DNA from: QYQD01 sp040755415
GTDB lineage: Bacteria > Desulfobacterota > QYQD01
Assembly (NCBI GenBank): GCA_040755415.1
Contig: JBFMAZ010000096.1
Location: forward strand, 1 to 19,872
Length of the DNA stretch: 19,872 nt
Direction: 5' to 3'
Shown one piece after another: positions 7,027 to 13,618 of this stretch; positions within the stretch are counted from its first letter, which is position 1, and every line of letters starts with the position of its first letter. The notes under the pieces are model-generated. The model made no database searches, was not told the origin of the DNA, and saw only the letters and a list, made by a program, of their open reading frames with translations. The position numbers and the translations under genes are program-made.

Positions 7027-7106
7027 AAATCCCCCCACACCCCCCTTTGCTAAAGGGGGGAACTATTGAAATCCCCCTTTGGAAAAGGGGGATACAGAGG
7101 GATTTT
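7027..7106. repeat. C-run/G-run dispersed repeat, copy A
   Basis: Blocks AAATCCCCCC, CCCCCTTTGCTAAAGGGGGG, AAATCCCCCTTTGG and AAAAGGGGGATACAGAGGG form nested palindromes. The same family occurs at 9744-9806 and 12738-12852. The copy fills the gap between the fusion gene and the sulfotransferase-like gene. It offers a misleading upstream ATG (7066) that would add a repeat-coded MKSPFGKGGYRGIFGW extension. Confidence 0.85.
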
Positions 7107-7128
7107 CGGATGGGAACTAAATAGAAAT

Positions 7129-7824
7129 ATGCTGATCATTACCGGGACGGGGCGGTCGGGGACTGGCATGTTCGCCAGGCTGTTCGGCGGATACCATGAG
7201 TTCCGGGTTGCCTACCTCCTCGATAAATATTTTTCTCTCAAAGACCCCCAGGCAAATCCCTTTGACCACCTTGAAAAGAGGATTATGGCCATAAAGGATC
7301 TCCACCAGGGCATTGACCTAGAGAGATTTATTGATTCTTCCAACCTGTACATCCAGTTTCTTGATGCCGTCTATTACCTTAATCCTTCGGCCAAGTTCAT
7401 CCTCGGCGTGAGGAACGGCAAGGACTTTGCCCGGTCAGGGATCACCCGCAAATGGCATGAACAGGGTACGTTTGGTGCAGTGCCCCTCCGCAATGATCCT
7501 TATTTTGACAGGTGGAATGAGATGACTCCGCTCCAGAAAAACGCCTGGATATGGATGCACAGAAACAGGATTGCCCTGGAAGGGTTAAAGGTCATTCCTG
7601 ACCGCCAAAGACTCATCGTAAAGATCGAAGACTGCGCAAATGATGCTACTCTCGATAAGCTGGAACAATTTGCCGGAGTGCCTATAATTGATCGATCCTG
7701 GGCCAGACGGCGCTACAACGCCAACCCCACCTACACCTTCCCGCCGAAAGAAGAGTGGTCTGACGCCATGCACAAAGAGTTCGACGAAATCGCTGGAGAG
7801 ATGATGGCTATTTTGGGATATTAA
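7129..7824 (+). CDS. Sulfotransferase-like protein
   Basis: This 231-residue protein starts at the ATG at 7129, where homology begins; the earlier in-frame ATG at 7066 lies in repeat DNA. MLIITGTGRSGTGMFARLF is a P-loop-like 5'-phosphosulfate-binding motif (residues 5-12). A VRNGKDFARSGITRKWH segment resembles the 3'-phosphate-binding region of PAPS sulfotransferases. The family transfers sulfate from PAPS to sugars, lipids or proteins, but many bacterial members of this shape have unproven activity. There is no signal peptide, so it is probably cytoplasmic. It stands alone, convergent with the PEP-CTERM gene, and its ribosome binding site is weak. Modification of surface glycans is possible but inferred. 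Confidence 0.7.
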   Translation: MLIITGTGRSGTGMFARLFGGYHEFRVAYLLDKYFSLKDPQANPFDHLEKRIMAIKDLHQGIDLERFIDSSNLYIQFLDAVYYLNPSAKFILGVRNGKDFARSGITRKWHEQGTFGAVPLRNDPYFDRWNEMTPLQKNAWIWMHRNRIALEGLKVIPDRQRLIVKIEDCANDATLDKLEQFAGVPIIDRSWARRRYNANPTYTFPPKEEWSDAMHKEFDEIAGEMMAILGY

Positions 7825-7898
7825 CGTAGTGCGTTGATGGGACGCTGCTGAAAACTTTCACTTTGACCATCTGCAAATTAGGCTGATGGTTCATGTCC

Positions 7899-8597
7899 CT
7901 ATTTTTTAAACTTTTTCCTGGCCGTCCAGCCCAGGCCAATCAGCCCGGTGCCTACCAGAAGCATGGTGGCTGGTTCGGGGATGACTCCGTCACAGGCATG
8001 GGAAAAAGGAGCAAAGCAATATTTGTATCTGCAATGCTTTTCACTTAAATAAATATGGTCATAGGCATCAAAGTGGACCCAGGTATAGCCATCGACCTTG
8101 ACGTGGTATTGTTTAATTTCACCGTAGGCGTTGCCACAATCCTCAAGCCCGTAGTAACACTTATCCACCATATTTTCTACGGGATAGTCGCCCATGTCAA
8201 AATCGCCGAGGTAATACTCATAAAAATCGGCCGGGTATGTTTCGCTATATGGAAGAAGTCTGCCGTCACCCATTACAGGCGTAGAATCTTCTTGGTAGCT
8301 AACAACACTGCTCATGCCATCGTTTGGGCCGCCATCTGGGTTTAGATAACTAATAGTAATGGTTCCAGTTTCCCCGTCCGGCACCGCCGCAGCCAGTTTT
8401 ACATCGTAGATATAGTAATTGGCCCCTATAACCCAGAGGTCATATTCAAAAAGCGGTATATACCAGGTCTCATCATCCGGACTATAGGTACCCTGCGGAC
8501 TGTAGAGTTGTAGATTGGGTACGGCCTGAACAGGGGTGGCCAGACCCAGGATCAGTAAGGCTATTGCTATGGATGTGGTAATTGAACGATGATTCAT
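7899..8597 (-). CDS. PEP-CTERM sorted exported protein
   Basis: This 232-residue exported protein has a signal peptide at about 1-25 (SIAIALLILGLATPVQA, cleavage near VQA-VP). A PEP-CTERM tail follows at the end: VIPEPATMLLVGTGLIGLGW, then the basic ARKKFKK. Such tails are processed by exosortase (EpsH/XrtA type) in Gram-negatives that make exopolysaccharide, usually delivering the protein to the cell surface or matrix. The middle is acidic and aromatic, with five cysteines, and its VPNLQLYSPQGTYSPDDETW start recalls the choice-of-anchor N group. GAGGGCAG lies just before the ATG, and a sigma-54-type promoter is at 8621-8637. No exosortase gene is in this window. Confidence 0.9.
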   Translation of the reverse strand: MNHRSITTSIAIALLILGLATPVQAVPNLQLYSPQGTYSPDDETWYIPLFEYDLWVIGANYYIYDVKLAAAVPDGETGTITISYLNPDGGPNDGMSSVVSYQEDSTPVMGDGRLLPYSETYPADFYEYYLGDFDMGDYPVENMVDKCYYGLEDCGNAYGEIKQYHVKVDGYTWVHFDAYDHIYLSEKHCRYKYCFAPFSHACDGVIPEPATMLLVGTGLIGLGWTARKKFKK

Positions 8598-8620
8598 CTC
8601 TGCCCTCGTAACATTACCGT

Positions 8621-8637
8621 AAGCAATATCTGTACCA
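8621..8637 (-). promoter_or_regulatory. Sigma-54 (RpoN) type promoter of the PEP-CTERM gene
   Basis: On the minus strand the sequence reads TGGTAC-AGATA-TTGCTT, close to the -24/-12 consensus TGGCAC-N5-TTGC(A/T) with exact 5-bp spacing. It would start transcription about 14 bases before the ATG at 8597, leaving room for the ribosome binding site. PEP-CTERM genes are often controlled by RpoN with the PrsR regulator, which fits. Confidence 0.65.
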
Positions 8638-8793
8638 CTGATTGATTAATAGATTTTGATTTAAAAATAATGTGATATAATATAATTATGTTATACGGAA
8701 AAATTGGTAGTAGGATAAGGGTGAGAAAAGAAATGCCATCCGAATGGAAAATTATTTCCACTCTGTGTGTAAAGTTTTTCACCGCAAAGCAAG

Positions 8794-9666
8794 TCAAAAC
8801 GAAAACTTCCGTCTCTGGTAGTGGCGGAGGCAGGTCTTAAGGTTGGTGGCCAGCCCTTTTTTGCTGTTTACTATAAAAAGGTTGTGGTTTATGTGGAAGA
8901 GTTCTTCCTTGAGCCGCACTACCGGCCTCTGTTTTCTACCTTCCACTCCGTAAAGACGGCTTATTTCCTCCTCAAAAAGCGGGACTATTTTATCTTTCAT
9001 ACGAAGCTCAGTATCCACCAAAAAGAAAGCCAGATGCGGTGACAGGTCCTCCAGTCGTTGATAAAAGGCCCGGACATCCGCGGCCTCCACGCCCTTCGGC
9101 GGAGAGGATTTCACCTCTACATAAGCCAGGCGGTTATCCAGCCAGGCGATAACATCGTAGTCCCCGCCGTGGGGGGTCTCTCTGAATTTAACTCCATACA
9201 CAGCCGAGGCCTCAAATTCCCGGATGAATACCTGGGCCACAAACCACTCGAGGGTGGGGCCTATACTTGACACCGACTTTATACCCAGGGCATAGCCGCC
9301 TCGATCCAGCCTGGTAACGAGTCCTATCTCCTCAAGAAAACGGAGGTAGTCGGCAGCGGTACGTGGTGAACAATACCGGGTCAAGTCTTTTAAAGTAAAG
9401 TGTTCCTGATGCGCTATGAGATCACGCAGAAAAAGCCGGAAGGAATAACGTTGCATGAAGCGATAAAAATGTCCCTCTACTCCGGCCTCCACCTCAGGGG
9501 ATAATAATAACCCTTTATCCGGGTTATACTGGATCAGGTTAAAGCCCTTTTGCCGGAGGATAGAGACTACGGTCACATCCTGGCGGGCCAGACGATGCTC
9601 CAGGTGGATGACCTTATCTTTTAGGCGGGTAATCTCTTTCTTAAGTCGCTGAATTTCTTTTTCCAT
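8794..9666 (-). CDS. Hypothetical coiled-coil, winged-helix, PD-(D/E)XK nuclease-fold protein
   Basis: This 290-residue protein is not one I can name. Residues 1-30 form a charged heptad-like coiled coil (MEKEIQRLKKEITRLKDKV). Residues about 70-130 look like a winged helix (FTLKDLTRYCSPRTAADYLRFLEEIGLVTRLDRGGY). Residues about 140-220 look like a PD-(D/E)XK nuclease core: Glu140, GGDYDVIAW with Asp169/Asp171, and YVEVKSS with Glu184 and Lys186. The C-terminal 60 residues include HINHNLFIVNS. The combination suggests a DNA-binding protein with a restriction-like nuclease fold, acting in defence, repair or regulation. It stands alone, with a poor ribosome site before its ATG and repeats upstream. 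The nuclease fold is my motif reading; activity is untested. Confidence 0.7.
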   Translation of the reverse strand: MEKEIQRLKKEITRLKDKVIHLEHRLARQDVTVVSILRQKGFNLIQYNPDKGLLLSPEVEAGVEGHFYRFMQRYSFRLFLRDLIAHQEHFTLKDLTRYCSPRTAADYLRFLEEIGLVTRLDRGGYALGIKSVSSIGPTLEWFVAQVFIREFEASAVYGVKFRETPHGGDYDVIAWLDNRLAYVEVKSSPPKGVEAADVRAFYQRLEDLSPHLAFFLVDTELRMKDKIVPLFEEEISRLYGVEGRKQRPVVRLKEELFHINHNLFIVNSKKGLATNLKTCLRHYQRRKFSF

Positions 9667-9743
9667 AATCTCAGCTATCAGCTATCAGCCTTAAGCACAA
9701 ACAACCAAAGGCTATATAACGGCGGTTAACTACATGAATTCGC

Positions 9744-9806
9744 AAAATCCCCCTGTATCCCCCTTTTCCAAAGGGGGAATTGATGGGTCCCCATCTTTTC
9801 CCAAAA
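9744..9806. repeat. C-run/G-run dispersed repeat, copy B
   Basis: AAAATCCCCCTGTATCCCC, CCCTTTTCCAAAGGGGG and GGTCCCCATCTTTTCCC match, in order, the start of the copy at 12738-12852. The element lies in the gap between the nuclease-fold gene and the dtxR-like gene. Confidence 0.85.
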
Positions 9807-9868
9807 AGACTAAATATCCCATGGCTGACTTGCTGACTGCAGATCCGCCTTTGGCGTGACCTGCGGCT

Positions 9869-9900
9869 ACCCGCTAATCGCTAAACGCTATTCGCTATAC
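9869..9900. repeat. GCTAATCGCTA-type short repeat
   Basis: CCGCTAATCGCTAAACGC followed by TATTCGCTATAC overlaps the 3' end of the dtxR-like gene by one base. Inverted and direct relatives are at 10632-10664 and 10726-10750, so this gene is bracketed by them. Confidence 0.65.
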
Positions 9901-10619
9901 TAAACTGCCTTTACATAAATATCATGTACGATCTCCGGATCGACCGCCACCGTGGTCTCACCCACCTGTATAATAGGGGAAGGCTTCTTCTGCCGCACCT
10001 TGATTATACTTCCCGGTACCACACCCAGGGCGCTCAATTTATCCAGCCTGGCCGGAAAGTTGGTAGAGATAAAGACGATACGCCCTTCTCCGCCCGGATC
10101 GAGGTCGTTAAGGGGCATGACCAGGGGCTTTACACTCTTCTCAGGGGCGGTGCAGCATTTTCCTGGTGGAATAGGTTTGCCGTGCGGACAGACCGGAGGA
10201 TGGCCAAGGAAAGTGCAGACACTATCGGTGACCTCCGGGCTCAAAATATGCTCCAATTTACAGGCCTCTTTCTCTGCCTCCTCCTCCGAAAGTTCAAAGA
10301 TCTCCATAAGCAGCCGCTCGGTCAGACGGTGCCTCCGTATAATCTCACGGGCCTTTTCCTCTCCTTTTTCCTTGAGATAGACCTTATCCCCTTCCCTGGC
10401 AAAAAGTCCTTCCTGCTCCATGTAGGAGAGTATATTCCTGGCCTCGGGATCCGATGCCTCGCTCTGGAGATCGGCCAGGTTTGAAACGCCATTTTCACGC
10501 AGGTTCCAGATAAATTCCAGCAGTTCATCGATGGCCCGGTCACGGGCTTCTGCCTCCCTGTGACAGAACGGCCCTCGGATATGACAATGTGGTTTTCTCT
10601 TTCCCCAGTTGAATTGCAT
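9900..10619 (-). CDS. DtxR-family iron-dependent regulator with C-terminal FeoA/SH3 domain
   Basis: This 239-residue cytoplasmic protein follows a strong AGGAGG site. Residues about 25-100 are a winged helix of the DtxR/MntR type. The metal-binding/dimerisation segment follows (RHRLTERLLMEIFELSEEEAEKEACKLEHILSPEVTD, about 95-132). Next comes a Cys/His-rich link with CPHGKPIPPGKCC, and a FeoA-like SH3 domain covers about 163-239. DtxR proteins bind DNA when loaded with Fe2+ or Mn2+; FeoA domains can assist FeoB. Its position after feoB suggests it serves as regulator, FeoA supplier or both. The N-terminus has an extra Cys/His group (CHIRGPFCH) that could bind metal. No operator for it is visible. 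Confidence 0.85.
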   Translation of the reverse strand: MQFNWGKRKPHCHIRGPFCHREAEARDRAIDELLEFIWNLRENGVSNLADLQSEASDPEARNILSYMEQEGLFAREGDKVYLKEKGEEKAREIIRRHRLTERLLMEIFELSEEEAEKEACKLEHILSPEVTDSVCTFLGHPPVCPHGKPIPPGKCCTAPEKSVKPLVMPLNDLDPGGEGRIVFISTNFPARLDKLSALGVVPGSIIKVRQKKPSPIIQVGETTVAVDPEIVHDIYVKAV

Positions 10620-10631
10620 AGGAACCTCCTC

Positions 10632-10664
10632 CGAATAGCGTATAGCGTTTAGCAGGTAGCGTAT
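10632..10664. repeat. GCTAATCGCTA-type short repeat, inverted
   Basis: CCGAATAGCGTATAGCGTTT and AGCAGGTAGCG form the inverted counterpart of 9869-9900. It lies just upstream of the dtxR-like ribosome binding site. Confidence 0.6.
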
Positions 10665-10725
10665 AGGGATTTAGGCTCGACTCTTAACGTGAGATGTCTC
10701 CCGTCTTTTAACTTTTGTCTCCTTA

Positions 10726-10750
10726 CCGCTAATCGCTACACGCTATATTT
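10726..10750. repeat. GCTAATCGCTA-type short repeat
   Basis: CCGCTAATCGCTACACGC plus TATATTT is a third copy, in the same orientation as 9869-9900. It overlaps the 3' end of feoB. Confidence 0.55.
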
Positions 10751-12707
10751 TAAACCCCGTGATTTTTAAAATTAAATTCAGCAGACCCCCCACAGTAAAG
10801 GCCACAGCCAGGATAAAGCCACTGAGGGCCGCACCGATTTTCCAGCCCCTTTCCTTGACAATGACCAGGAAATTCGCCAGGCACGGGACGAACAGGGTCA
10901 GGGTCACTATGGCCACGAGGATTTGCTCGGCGCTCAAGGCATGCACCCGGGCCAACGCTAAAAGACCGGCTGCACCATAGTCACGCCGCAGGAAGCCGAT
11001 GAGAAAGGCCTGGGTGGTCTCTACCGGAAGTCCCAGGACGCCCTTGATAAGCGGCGCCGCTGCCTTTTCAATGTTTATCAGTATCCCGGCCCTATCCATT
11101 ATAAAAAGTATAAATGTGCTCAGGGCAAAGAGGGGTACGGCCTCCTTTAAATACCACTCAATACGGGACAGGGTCTTAATGAGGATATTTCCGATCCTGG
11201 GAAGGCGGATGGGCGGGAGTTCCAGGACAAAATCGGAAGATTCGCCCGGCAGATAGCGTGCCGCCAGGTAGCCGACCACCGCCAGGACGAGGCCTACGAC
11301 CCCGGCCCAGAGCACAATCATCATGGGAGAAAACCCGGAGAGCATGCCGAAAATAACGGCCATCTGCGCCGAACATGGGACGCCAAGGGCCAGGAGCAGG
11401 GTAACGATAATCCTATCCCGTTTGCTTTCTAATATGCGGGTCGTAAGCGTAGCCATAGTGGCACACCCCAGCCCCAGAATCATAGGCAGAATGGCCTTGC
11501 CATTAAGACCGATTAATCGAAATATCTTATTGCTCATGACCGCCAGGCGGGGCAGATAACCGGAATCCTCCATCAGGCCAAAGGCTATGAAAAAAAAGGT
11601 AATAATAGGCAGGATCAGGGCAAAGGCATAGGTCATGGCCATGGTCAGAAGACCATACTGGCCGACCAGCAGGTCCCTTAGCCAGGCCACCGGCACCAGG
11701 CGCCCGGTCCATCTTATGAAAAAGGGGTTGATATACTCTCCGAAGACCGTCTCTTCCATAAAGTCAACGGCCACGCCGGCACCAAAGACGCCGATTGCCT
11801 GATAGAGTAAATAAACCGCGCCTATCAAGATAACGGTGCCCCAAAACGGATGTACGGATAGTTCGCCGATGCGGGTGGAGAGCCGCTTTCTTTTAATAGG
11901 ATTAATCATGGTCACCCGGCGCACAATTTCATCCACCTTTTCCAGGCGGGCCTGATTAATCAGATAACTTATGGGCTGATCGAATCCGGCCTGGCATGAT
12001 CTCAGGATCGCCTCGATCTCATTGACCCTGGATTCCGGCAGGCGTGCATGCAGCCATCGTTTAAGACTCTTATCCCCGGAAAGGAGCATGATGGCGATGG
12101 AACGGGGGCTGATATTCTCTTCCGGCAGGAAATCCGCTATCTGAGAAATGGCCTCTTCCAGGGCCGGAGGGTAACTTATGTGCAATGTGGCCTCTCTCAG
12201 ATCACCAAGCTCTTCCGTTATTTTTTCCAGATTCTTTTTCTGTGTGGCTACTGTGGAGATGGCCTTGGCACCGGTGAGCGAGGAAAGCTCCTGGTAATTT
12301 ATTTTGATGCCGCGCTCGCGGGCCTCGTCCTCCATATTAAGCACAAGCAGGAAAGGCGATCCCATTTCGGCCAATTGGCTGGATATAAGGAGGCTACGCC
12401 TAAGGTTCTTGGCATCAGCCACCTGGACAATCAGGGCATCCTTTTCATTCAACAGGATATTGCGCGTAACTATCTCATCTTCAGAGGTGGGCAGCAGGCT
12501 GTTTACGCCCGGCGTATCCAGCACAGTAATGTTTTTACCCCTCCATTTAGTCGTACCATGTGAAACCTCTACGGTCGTCCCCGGATAATTCGAAACCACA
12601 ACGTATTTACCGGTCAGATAGTTGAAGACCACGCTTTTACCCACGTTCGGGTTGCCAACTAGTATGATTTTTCTTGCTGACTTCCGACTAATATCCTTAC
12701 TCTCCAT
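10743..12707 (-). CDS. feoB: Ferrous iron transport protein B
   Basis: FeoB is the inner-membrane Fe2+ importer with a cytosolic G domain. From the ATG at 12707 it has 654 residues. The G domain comes first: GNPNVGKS (18-25), YPGTTVE, DTPGVNSL and an NMED G4 motif. A helical spacer and two membrane halves follow, with the conserved GLGCATMATLTTRILESKRDR and FLRRDYGAAGL. The frame is open further upstream, to 12734 and 12878. Those residues are coded by a C-run/G-run repeat (PLTPPLVKG, SPFGKR, SPLWKRG), so I take the ATG nearest the G domain; 12734, behind a repeat-derived GGGGGA, is possible. It lies between fur and the dtxR-like gene, probably one transcript under Fur. No separate feoA precedes it. 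Confidence 0.93.
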   Translation of the reverse strand: MESKDISRKSARKIILVGNPNVGKSVVFNYLTGKYVVVSNYPGTTVEVSHGTTKWRGKNITVLDTPGVNSLLPTSEDEIVTRNILLNEKDALIVQVADAKNLRRSLLISSQLAEMGSPFLLVLNMEDEARERGIKINYQELSSLTGAKAISTVATQKKNLEKITEELGDLREATLHISYPPALEEAISQIADFLPEENISPRSIAIMLLSGDKSLKRWLHARLPESRVNEIEAILRSCQAGFDQPISYLINQARLEKVDEIVRRVTMINPIKRKRLSTRIGELSVHPFWGTVILIGAVYLLYQAIGVFGAGVAVDFMEETVFGEYINPFFIRWTGRLVPVAWLRDLLVGQYGLLTMAMTYAFALILPIITFFFIAFGLMEDSGYLPRLAVMSNKIFRLIGLNGKAILPMILGLGCATMATLTTRILESKRDRIIVTLLLALGVPCSAQMAVIFGMLSGFSPMMIVLWAGVVGLVLAVVGYLAARYLPGESSDFVLELPPIRLPRIGNILIKTLSRIEWYLKEAVPLFALSTFILFIMDRAGILINIEKAAAPLIKGVLGLPVETTQAFLIGFLRRDYGAAGLLALARVHALSAEQILVAIVTLTLFVPCLANFLVIVKERGWKIGAALSGFILAVAFTVGGLLNLILKITGFKI

Positions 12708-12737
12708 GCCTTTGTTTTTTCCCCGCTTTCTCATCTG

Positions 12738-12852
12738 AAAATCCCCCTGTATCCCCCTTTTCCAAAGGGGGGAATTAATTGGTCCCCGTCTTTTCCCAAA
12801 GGGGGAATTAACGGATACCCCCTTTACTAAAGGGGGGGTGAGGGGGGATTTT
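12738..12852. repeat. C-run/G-run dispersed repeat, copy C
   Basis: Three linked units (AAAATCCCCCTGTATCCCC, CCAAAGGGGGGAATT, TTTCCCAAAGGGGGAATT and CCCTTTACTAAAGGGGGGG) fill the fur-feoB gap. The left part is a direct relative of 9744-9806. The repeat supplies the last codons of fur (NPPSPPL, then TAG) and an apparent but doubtful N-terminal extension of feoB. Confidence 0.85.
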
Positions 12853-13285
12853 TCTCTTTTTTCAAGCAATCCGCGCACGTACCATATATCTCTAATCTGT
12901 GATCTTTGATAGCAAAATGATGACGTGCCGCTATCTCCTCCTGCATCTTTTCGATGCGGTCATCCGTGAATTCAAGTATCTTACCGCAGGATAGACATAT
13001 TAGATGGTCATGATGCTCTCCCTGGTCAACATTTTCATAACGGGTCTGTTCATCGGCAAACTTCCTCTCCACAGCCATCCCGCACTCTGTCAGCAGTTTT
13101 AGGGTTCGATAGACGGTAGTATAACCTATCCGGGGATTGAAGCGGGCCGCATGCCGGTAAAGCTCATCTAAGCTTACATGGCCCTTCATACTGAAAAAAA
13201 TCCGGGCTATCTCATCCCGCTGACGTGAAGACTTGAGCTTCTTCTGGGCGATATATCCTCTAAGGATACCCTGCTTTTTATTAAT
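12827..13285 (-). CDS. fur: Fur-family ferric uptake regulator
   Basis: This iron-sensing repressor has a winged helix (RIGYTTVYRTLKLL), the metal site HHDHLICLSCGKILEF and a second zinc CxxC (CADC). The first ATG (13189) would give 120 residues and remove the first DNA-binding helices. The same frame is open upstream to a TAG at 13316-13318 and codes for GILRGYIAQKKLKSSRQRDE then IARIFFS, exactly the expected Fur N-terminus. No ATG, GTG or TTG occurs there. I place the start at ATT (13285, 152 residues); GTT (13300), five bases after a GGAG, is another candidate. The last residues, NPPSPPL, come from a repeat. It heads the fur-feoB-dtxR cluster and its own promoter carries a Fur box. Confidence 0.85.
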   Translation of the reverse strand: MNKKQGILRGYIAQKKLKSSRQRDEIARIFFSMKGHVSLDELYRHAARFNPRIGYTTVYRTLKLLTECGMAVERKFADEQTRYENVDQGEHHDHLICLSCGKILEFTDDRIEKMQEEIAARHHFAIKDHRLEIYGTCADCLKKEKNPPSPPL

Positions 13286-13321
13286 AGCTTTCGTGGAAAC
13301 GCCCTCTCCTGCTCTCTAGAT

Positions 13322-13350
13322 ATTATGAAAATGAATTTCATTTTCATAAT
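13322..13350. promoter_or_regulatory. Fur box
   Basis: This is a perfect 29-bp palindrome with a central T, arms ATTATGAAAATGAA and TTCATTTTCATAAT. It matches the AT-rich inverted-repeat style of Fur operators. It covers the expected transcription start of the minus-strand promoter at 13352-13380. Iron-loaded Fur bound here would block fur-feoB-dtxR transcription. Confidence 0.9.
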
Positions 13351-13351
13351 C

Positions 13352-13380
13352 TATTTAAGACATCCTCCGGGTCTTGTCAA
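13352..13380 (-). promoter_or_regulatory. Sigma-70 promoter of the fur-feoB operon
   Basis: On the minus strand a perfect TTGACA (13380-13375) and TAAATA (13357-13352) are separated by 17 bp. The Fur box begins directly after the -10 box. Confidence 0.75.
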
Positions 13381-13618
13381 GGGAAATAAGCGCTTTTACC
13401 GCAAAGGTCGCCGAGAACGCCAAGATACAGTAGTCAGTAGTCAGTGGTCAGTGGTCAGTTGCCACGGACCACGGACTACGGACAATACGTACTCAGCGGT
13501 GAAAAGGCTCTCTCTTACGAATTGATCAATATTGGGTGTTGACTTTTATCCACAATTGACTTAGCTATAAGGGCCTATAGTGTTACCTCAAATCTCAGAC
13601 CTAATACCAGGATAAGAA
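13381..13618. other. Intergenic region before the selenoprotein candidate
   Basis: I see no credible gene. The left part is the MITE-like repeat at 13391-13521. The right part (13522-13618) is AT-rich and holds two TTGACT hexamers (13539-13544 and 13556-13561), TATAAG (13566-13571) and TATAGT (13576-13581). A promoter is likely here, but no pair has ideal spacing. AGGA just before 13619 is the ribosome binding site of the next gene. Confidence 0.4.
13391..13521. repeat. MITE-like dispersed repeat, copy A
   Basis: This ~130-bp element reads ACCGCAAAGGTCGCCGAGAA, then a run of AGTCAGTAGTCAGTGGTCAG units, then CCACGGACCACGGACTACGG, ending CTCAGCGGTGAAAAGG and TTACGAATT. It aligns almost end to end with the reverse complement of 15476-15627, and its ends match 18441-18567. 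It has no coding capacity. Confidence 0.8.

Noticed and set aside
7066..7128. 21-residue extension of the sulfotransferase-like protein
   Set aside because: It is coded by the C-run/G-run repeat; the P-loop fold begins at the ATG at 7129.
8594..8797. 67-codon open frame on the minus strand upstream of the PEP-CTERM gene
   Set aside because: It covers the promoter region, lacks a ribosome site, and its sequence reads as translated AT-rich non-coding DNA.
13325..13525. 66-codon open frame on the plus strand
   Set aside because: It starts in the Fur box and runs through a dispersed repeat.
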